Part shown: piece by piece, positions 58,666-64,000 of the stretch | Layout: the number at the start of each line of letters is the position of its first letter | Position numbering within the stretch: position 1 is the stretch's first letter | NCBI GenBank assembly: GCA_030549205.1 | Contig: JAUKTV010000009.1 | Location: 124,001 to 188,000 of the forward strand | Length of the DNA stretch: 64,000 nucleotides | Source of the DNA: Apiosordaria backusii | Lineage: Eukaryota; Ascomycota; Sordariomycetes; Sordariales; Lasiosphaeriaceae | Direction: 5' to 3' | Position numbers and translations under genes: made by a program | The notes under the pieces: model-generated | The model's database searches: none | What the model was told of the DNA's origin: nothing | Seen by the model: the letters and a program-made list of their open reading frames with translations, nothing else

Positions 58666-59121
58666 ATGGCAACAGGCAACAGCAGAACCCTCGACCGCAT
58701 CAACAACCTCGAGTATATCGGTGGCATCTGCGAGGCTCCCCGAAATGCCTGTCGCCGGGTGGGATGCTGGGAGACTACAGGCGGGTATCTCTGTGTTGTA
58801 AGTCTTCCTTGTCCTGTGCCCTGTTCAAGGCAAGTTCTTAGACACTAACAAGATAAAAAAAGGAAAACGGCAACGCAGCCGTGGTAGCCTGCACGGACGC
58901 GTCACGCCGCCTGGAGAACATCAAGAACGGCTGCTGCCCCCAGCTCTGGGATGTCGGTGGAAGGCCCGTATGGTCATATCTACCAGGCTACGTACAGTGT
59001 TTGGGCTGGGTACGGGAATTGCAATCATGGGGCGGATAGCTGGCCGAGCCGCTATCCTTATTCTGGTGGAGGGAATGTGGGAGGTTACTGCTTGCCGGAG
59101 GTTAATATGTATTGTTTCTAG
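58666..59121 (+). pseudogene. cysteine-rich small protein gene with a frame break
   Basis: Exon 1 (58666-58797) encodes MATGNSRTLDRINNLEYIGG followed by ICEAPRNACRRVGCWETTGG; a GTAAGT-to-AAG intron (58798-58862, CTAAC present) leads to exon 2. Exon 2 begins ENGNAAVVACTDASRRLENI and NGCCPQLWDVGG, but the matching continuation lies in another frame from about 58963: GPYGHIYQATYSVWAGYGNC, NHGADSWPSRYPYSGGGNVG and GYCLPEVNMYCF, stopping at 59121. Both halves look coding and together hold ten cysteines, as in secreted disulphide-rich fungal proteins. A single extra base near the AA at 58961-58962 would explain the break. No signal peptide is in frame upstream, although the frame stays open for 120 bp (NNNNIPNPTCRV). 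Either a decayed gene or a sequencing error. The family is not recognised. Confidence 0.6.
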
Positions 59122-59784
59122 CTGGTCCTCTCACCGGTACATAATTTACGCAATCAGACACGCTGAAGCGAAACTGAATTCTTTTACTTCGTGCGAAAGT
59201 CTATTTTTATGTTAAGTCAAGGTAGGTAGGTTATGGCGGAATGGGAAGGAGTGGTTGGTTCTTTCCCCAACCTAGTCCAGCCATTGGAGTGCTGCCTAAT
59301 GATGATGCGGCCCGACGCATGATTAGCATGCGCGGCCCATTTTAACCAAGTGACAAGAAATAGAATATGCCGATAATTCACGAGACATTGACTATTCTCG
59401 TAAAGCATCATTACGAGGGTCGAAATGAAAGCCGTCTGCCTGTTGACGTACTGGTTGCTTTGCCAACCGCTAGGTCGAAAAGGGGCAAGAAAGCAAAGCG
59501 AGCCTCGTCACTTTAAAGTCCGAGCATAGAATGCGGAAGCAAAAAGGCGGGGTTCGAATTGGGAGTACAAGGCTTCCCCGCATTCATAAACTTCCTATTA
59601 GCGCTTCACAAAGCAGCACTTACTTGGGTTTTCCATCTTTACAGCTCTACTTTCAGAGTTCGAAGCCTTCCACCACAAGTTAGGTAAGTGACCTTGCTTA
59701 AACGAGATCTCTCCTCTTCGCTTGTGGGCTTTTCTATTGACACATGTTTGGACCATCAGGACAGGGTTGAGACATACCGACCAA
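59122..59784. other. intergenic, upstream of the F-box gene
   Basis: About 660 bp holding the promoter and 5' UTR of the F-box gene. A CAG acceptor-like site at about 59757-59759, 26 bp before the ATG, suggests a 5' UTR intron. No other gene is seen. Confidence 0.4.
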
Positions 59785-61281
59785 ATGGATCAGGTTCACC
59801 GGCCTATTTTCCGGCTGCCCAATGAACTCCTTATCAAAGTATTTAGAGAATTGGAGGACGACGAGGCCAGCAAAGACAATGGCGGGCCAGACATCAAAAT
59901 ATGTCGTTTAGTTTGTCGACGGTTTTGTGACCTCAGCTCGCATCTGCTTCTTCGCTCGGTACAAGTCGGACACACTTTTGCATCTGTGGCCCGCTTGGAC
60001 GCAATAACTCGGCATCCCCTGATCAGCCGGGGTATTAGTACTATTGAGGTGGTGCTATCTTCATACCACTCATTCTTTTCTACTGACCCTGAGGGCGCCG
60101 GAAAACAAGCCTTCATCGAGTTTCAGCTAAAAGAGCTTACACAACGAGTGCAGCTATTTGAGGTCGGGAAGTTTAGAAACATCTCCAAGACGGATGCCGT
60201 GATTCTTCGCAAAGCACACGAGGTGTTAAGTTGTTGGCGCTACCTCATGAGGGAATCATTCCCTGTACCTCAGCAACCTCCGCGAGGCGACTTGGATCTC
60301 CACCGAGCGCTCGTCAACAATGCATACAACGAGTTTCAGAGGCTGATCGAGGAACAGCAGTCTCTTGTAGAGCAGGGCGGTGTCGGCGAGGCTGTTGCTT
60401 CAGCATTGGCTCGGATGCCTTGGGTCCACAGACTAGAGTTCGACGATACTCGTCAGTACGGCTTTCCAAGGCGGGGACTCTCCAGGGCAACAAGCGACAC
60501 TGTTTTTGACGGAATATATCAAAACACACTGTTGCCACTGATAAGGAGGAGCGATATTGATGTTATGACGACCCGGCAGTACCCAATTCTTTCTGAAATC
60601 GTCCCACGAGTCCTCGCTGCTGTGGGCGGTTCCGGTATAACACAGCTCAAAAGTGTCCAGGCGAACGTCGAATTCATCCAATTCGACGAAGATGTGTCGG
60701 ACATACACAAGAGAATTGTGACGGCGACGAAACAGTTGACGGACTTTTCGATCTCCCAGGACGCCAACTTCTCGTTTTCCAGCAGTGGAGTGGAAATATT
60801 TCTAGAACTCTGCCTCCAATCCCCGGCCCTTAGAACCTGCTCGATCTCACTGCCTGCAGGCGAATTTGGAATCCGGCCCTTCCTAGCAGGGACCACGCGG
60901 AAAGATTTAACCGTCATTGAGCTGGATGGGGCAGAGATCCGGCTATCCGATCTGAAGATCTTTTTAAGAATAATACCAGATGTCTTGGACCGCCTCGAGT
61001 TGACGAACATCGTGCTGGTCGGGGGCACCTGGCGAGAGGCCTTGGATATGCTCCGAGAGAAAACTTACCGAGATTCCAAAACCTCACCATACCATTACCC
61101 CGTGAGGATTTACTCGCCGCTTAACCATTATTCTCAGCACCTCCCGTCAGTTAAAAAGTTTGCATCGATTTTTGAGAGTGATGGGACTTGGGATATCAGT
61201 CATGCCGACGCGTATGTTATGAGGCACGCGCAGGTCAACCCGTTTGAGAGGCTGGTCTTGGTGGGAGACAGTGGCAATTAG
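59785..61281 (+). CDS. F-box protein
   Basis: A single exon of 498 residues starting MDQVHRPIFRLPNELLIKVF. The F-box occupies about residues 7-52: FRLPNELLIKVFRELEDDEA and then ICRLVCRRFCDLSSHLLLRS. Such domains bind Skp1 and tether a substrate-recruiting region to an SCF ubiquitin ligase. The remainder is long helical and leucine-rich sequence (for example LARMPWVHRLEFDD, TQLKSVQANVEFIQF, LELCLQSPALRTCSISLP, TVIELDGAEIRLSDLKIFLR, LDRLELTNIVLVGGTWREAL), consistent with degenerate leucine-rich repeats of the sort common in fungal F-box proteins. The substrate is unknown. Upstream in-frame sequence lacks an ATG, so 59785 is chosen. Many filamentous fungi carry dozens of such genes; no ortholog is implied. 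Confidence 0.85.
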   Translation: MDQVHRPIFRLPNELLIKVFRELEDDEASKDNGGPDIKICRLVCRRFCDLSSHLLLRSVQVGHTFASVARLDAITRHPLISRGISTIEVVLSSYHSFFSTDPEGAGKQAFIEFQLKELTQRVQLFEVGKFRNISKTDAVILRKAHEVLSCWRYLMRESFPVPQQPPRGDLDLHRALVNNAYNEFQRLIEEQQSLVEQGGVGEAVASALARMPWVHRLEFDDTRQYGFPRRGLSRATSDTVFDGIYQNTLLPLIRRSDIDVMTTRQYPILSEIVPRVLAAVGGSGITQLKSVQANVEFIQFDEDVSDIHKRIVTATKQLTDFSISQDANFSFSSSGVEIFLELCLQSPALRTCSISLPAGEFGIRPFLAGTTRKDLTVIELDGAEIRLSDLKIFLRIIPDVLDRLELTNIVLVGGTWREALDMLREKTYRDSKTSPYHYPVRIYSPLNHYSQHLPSVKKFASIFESDGTWDISHADAYVMRHAQVNPFERLVLVGDSGN

Positions 61282-62839
61282 TAGCGGAAGTACGGGGTTG
61301 AGAAAATGGATTTTGGACGGGTGTATTTGGGGCAACTGGATCTTATCAGTAGCCTGTCTAGGTCTTTGGTAGTGATAGTATCATTTCTTTCAACACCTAG
61401 ACAGCATTAACATATTCCTATTCAAGCAAATAACGACATCCCCAAGTTTGTTCGTCCCAGCCAGACATTAAACAGAGCGTTATATGTATATTACAGCACG
61501 AACTCTAGTTTATGATAAAAATAGGCATTGCTTTTTGTTGTCACAAGAAAGTATCACTCAATTTAAGCCATCCAGCGGGAAACACTGTGAACACCGAATG
61601 CTACTGGAAAATCGCGCTGGCTACACATCACCGCACTGATACCCTGGGCAGGTATCACTTCCACTTTCCAGTCGGGCCTTGCCCAAGAGAACATAACAAC
61701 CCATCTTCACGCCATACACCTACTACTGGCTTGTTATCCCTCAAGTGTCCACCTCCCACCTCCCTCTTTGTTCACTTTCATCTCTTACCTACCCAACCAG
61801 GAATTTCCACCCTGTCGAACAAGTATTCACCTTTCCAGAAAGAGAACCACCCCCCGCGCCACAACTTTCTCTCCTCTTTCAAGCATTGCCAGTTTACCAC
61901 AGCTATCAAGCGGCACTCAGTCCACTGTTATCGACTCTTTGGATCAATTCTCTTTGAACAAAGAGAGCTTCGGCTGGAGTTGCTGCTGCTCCAATATTTC
62001 GAGCCTCTCTTTGAGGAAGAGACGGGCGGCCAATAAAACGGCACAATTGAAAGAAGAGACCCAAAATTCCCATGGGAATGGTTCAAGAAGTGCGGGAGGG
62101 AGCGAAAAGAAGGAAGGAAAGGTCGGGCTCGGATTGCGGATCTTGAAGCTCCGGGACCGAATGATACCTAACTTGCTCCCATTTTCTTTCAGCTTTGCTC
62201 ATTTTTATGGGTGGGCGTTCGGGTCGCTCTCATAAGGTACCTAAGGTAGCAAAGAGTGAGATGAGGAGAGAGAAGACTGTACAGCCGGTTTTTGCCATTC
62301 TCACAACAAAGAAGATAAGATGAAGTGTAAGGATGGGGTTTGGAATATCTTCTTCATTTTTTACTGTTACCGTTCTACTACTCTTTCTGGTCATGAGTTT
62401 GTGAATACGTAGGTAGTGTTGGATACAAAGTCCCTACAAAAACCCATATTAGAGTAATGATGAATCCTTACAATTACAAACCCCATAATCTCCCCAGAGC
62501 AACCCCAAAGAAACAGCCATAGTCGAGTTAGAGAAGCCCAGCAGTAGCTATCCTCTACGGCTCTACTGCTTCATTCTCTTCGACCTTGATGAAGATAGGT
62601 ACCTTCTTATAACATTGTAGTTAGTATAGTACCCCCGAAACCACTCCCCGTCCTCAATTTGGTGCTCATTACCTACAAACAGACGGACAGACAAGCAGAA
62701 AGAAAGAAATAGTTACCTCAACAACATGGAATAGATTCCGCTTCGTAGCCATAGCTAACTCACGTTCAATAAAGGAACGATCAAGGTTCACCAGGACTCC
62801 CTCTCCTACCTACCCAAGAGCTCTCACTACCTAGGTAGC
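61282..62839. other. intergenic, no gene supported
   Basis: 1.56 kb with short frames only. It contains AGGTAGGTA/TACCTA motifs near 62235, 62410 and 62811-62837, the last next to the insertion site of the transposon. No RNA gene is seen. Confidence 0.4.
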
Positions 62840-63031
62840 CACGCCCTGGACAAAAAAACTGGCACCGCTACTTGCACAGCCTACCACATAAACTACTAGA
62901 TACAGGCGTTCCGATTGCATTTAAAGGCTTATTACATATTTAAAGGCCTGTTGACTATCTGAAAAGGTCTGCCAACTGTGTTTTAATGCCTGTTAAACAC
63001 TGGCGGTGCCAGTTTTTTTGTCCACAGCGTG
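62840..63031. mobile_element. non-autonomous inverted-repeat element (MITE-like), copy 2
   Basis: A 192-bp element with the same 29-bp ends as copy 1: left CACGCCCTGGACAAAAAAAC, right (other strand) CACGCTGTGGACAAAAAAAC. The direct 5-bp duplication GTAGC flanks it at 62835-62839 and 63032-63036. On the reverse strand its interior matches copy 1 nearly throughout (for example TTTAAATGCAATCGGAACG and AGTTTATGTGGT), so the two are inserted in opposite orientation. It lacks the 21-bp array. No coding capacity. Confidence 0.87.
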
Positions 63032-63850
63032 GTAGCTTGAGCCCATCCCGTGTTTCTCTTTGTCCTCTTTTCCTCCCGCAATTATCTCCCACAACCCGCG
63101 CAGCGCCAAGTGAACGGGTCGGCTGATTAAACCCGTCTTTTCTCTTTATCTTCCCTTCCCATCATCCTGAACTGAAGCTGACCAGAATGGCACAACTTCG
63201 GCGTGACGTTCGGTACCTACATCATCCCCACACTCGAACGATATTCTATCAAAGAACATTTTATCTGATATTGAATGAAACCTTGCATCAAATCAATCAT
63301 AGTAAAAGGTATGCATCACTTCACAATCAAACGAATACCGGCAAAGCTGCCGCCGCCCCAGATTTGTTATTTCGTTCCTCATTGTCATATTGTAACTATG
63401 AGAAACCTTTTCTATGGTAGGTAAAGAAATTGATACTTTGTTCCATGTCTGTCCGTTCTGATGACATACAGTATCCATGCCCTTCCCGTAACCCATCTGT
63501 CTGTCTGTCTGCCCGATTCCATACCAGGTGCCGAGGGCAGTCCAGTCCAGTTCAGCCATGATAAAACCCAAAAAGCCAGACCCTAATCATACACTCTGGT
63601 GTAATGACATGAACCCATAAAGAACTCTGAGAAAAAAAAAATTCCGGTATTGCAGTCTGATTCTTTGATCTGCTGCTTTCTCATCTCCATTTCCCACACT
63701 CACACATATTGCTCGCTCGCTTGCTATTCATTTCGTAAACATCCGACATCCCAACCTCGCGTCTTCTCCGTGGTGGAAGAAAACAACACCCTCATGTAGT
63801 AGCTGTTTGTTTTGCCTTTTTTTCACCAGCCTTTTGGGGAAGAAATAGAC
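63032..63850. other. intergenic, 3' flank of the last gene
   Basis: About 820 bp between the transposon and the stop of the minus-strand gene at 63851. It contains CTGTCTGTCTGTCTGCC near 63500 and A/T-rich runs that may belong to the 3' UTR. No gene is seen. Confidence 0.4.
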
Positions 63851-64000
63851 TCATTTCGCAGGGTCCCAGTCCAGCTGCTTATTCGACCCGAACACCTTCA
63901 AAGACCAACGACGCAAGATGTCAACAGGCCGCCTGAACGCCTTTCCCAAGCCAAAAAGGTTTCCGTAAACTGATGAATCATGTGGACGAAAGCCCCGTCC
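63851..64000 (-). CDS. C-terminal end of an unidentified protein
   Basis: The last 49 codons plus TGA (63853-63851) of a minus-strand gene that enters from the right edge. The frame reads HDSSVYGNLFGLGKAFRRPV then DILRRWSLKVFGSNKQLDWD and PAK. It is open to the window edge, and the composition is protein-like, whereas the other two minus frames are less so. A basic amphipathic helix (KAFRRPVDILRRWSLKVF) is visible. I do not recognise it; splicing further upstream cannot be judged. Confidence 0.6.
   Translation of the reverse strand, partial: GRGFRPHDSSVYGNLFGLGKAFRRPVDILRRWSLKVFGSNKQLDWDPAK

Noticed and set aside
1..64000. CRISPR arrays, rRNA genes, biosynthetic clusters, bacterial-type defence systems
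   Set aside because: No direct-repeat arrays with spacers, no rRNA-like sequence and no polyketide, peptide or terpene synthase genes were seen; the DNA is clearly fungal nuclear.

Overview
The window is nuclear DNA of a filamentous ascomycete, most likely a sordariomycete and possibly a member of the Sordariales. This rests on several things seen together: short spliceosomal introns (mostly 52-75 nt, GT-AG, often with CTAAC or CTGAC branch points), mixed-strand genes without operons, TATA/CCAAT-type promoter motifs, Ser/Pro-rich regulatory proteins, and a typical fungal gene set (GH131 glucanase, 2EXR and F-box proteins, a Zn2Cys6 regulator, a Bem3-like RhoGAP). No species name can be proven from the sequence alone.

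Layout. Positions 1-993 hold the N-terminal part of a Ser/Pro-rich protein (minus strand), followed by 5 kb without a convincing gene. Then come an ATP-dependent NAD(P)H-hydrate dehydratase (6034-7676), a small inverted-repeat transposon (8087-8363), the mitochondrial ATP synthase alpha subunit in seven exons (8620-11050) and two conserved-looking proteins of unknown function (11772-13256, 15060-16757), all genes on the minus strand. A dipeptidyl aminopeptidase (17999-20843) converges on a YbjQ/UPF0145-like protein (20995-21503). A secreted GH131 beta-glucanase (22662-23648) converges on a small secreted glycoprotein (23887-24563). A PRA1 family Rab acceptor (26461-26991) overlaps the beginning of a second long reading frame that has no early ATG (to 28181). 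Next are an RS-rich membrane protein (28543-29562), an MFS transporter (30363-31931), a 2EXR protein (33169-34470), a thioredoxin-PITH protein (38253-39441) and a protein made largely of eighteen 15-residue repeats (40499-42352). A 6 kb gene-poor stretch precedes a 1562-residue PX-PH-RhoGAP protein (48380-53424), a Zn2Cys6 transcription factor (54530-57592), a frame-disrupted cysteine-rich small-protein gene (58666-59121), an F-box protein (59785-61281), a second copy of the transposon (62840-63031) and the C-terminal end of a further minus-strand gene (63851-64000).

Most genes are independent housekeeping or regulatory loci: mitochondrial energy metabolism and nicotinamide cofactor repair (ATP1, hydrate dehydratase), membrane traffic and polarity (PRA1, RhoGAP), redox (thioredoxin-PITH), transport (MFS) and extracellular carbohydrate use (GH131). 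I see no biosynthetic cluster and no defence system. The most unusual items are the two-copy transposon family with 5-bp target duplications, the reading frame fused to or overlapping the PRA1 gene, the 15-residue repeat protein, the broken cysteine-rich gene, and a perfect inverted repeat in the GH131 promoter.
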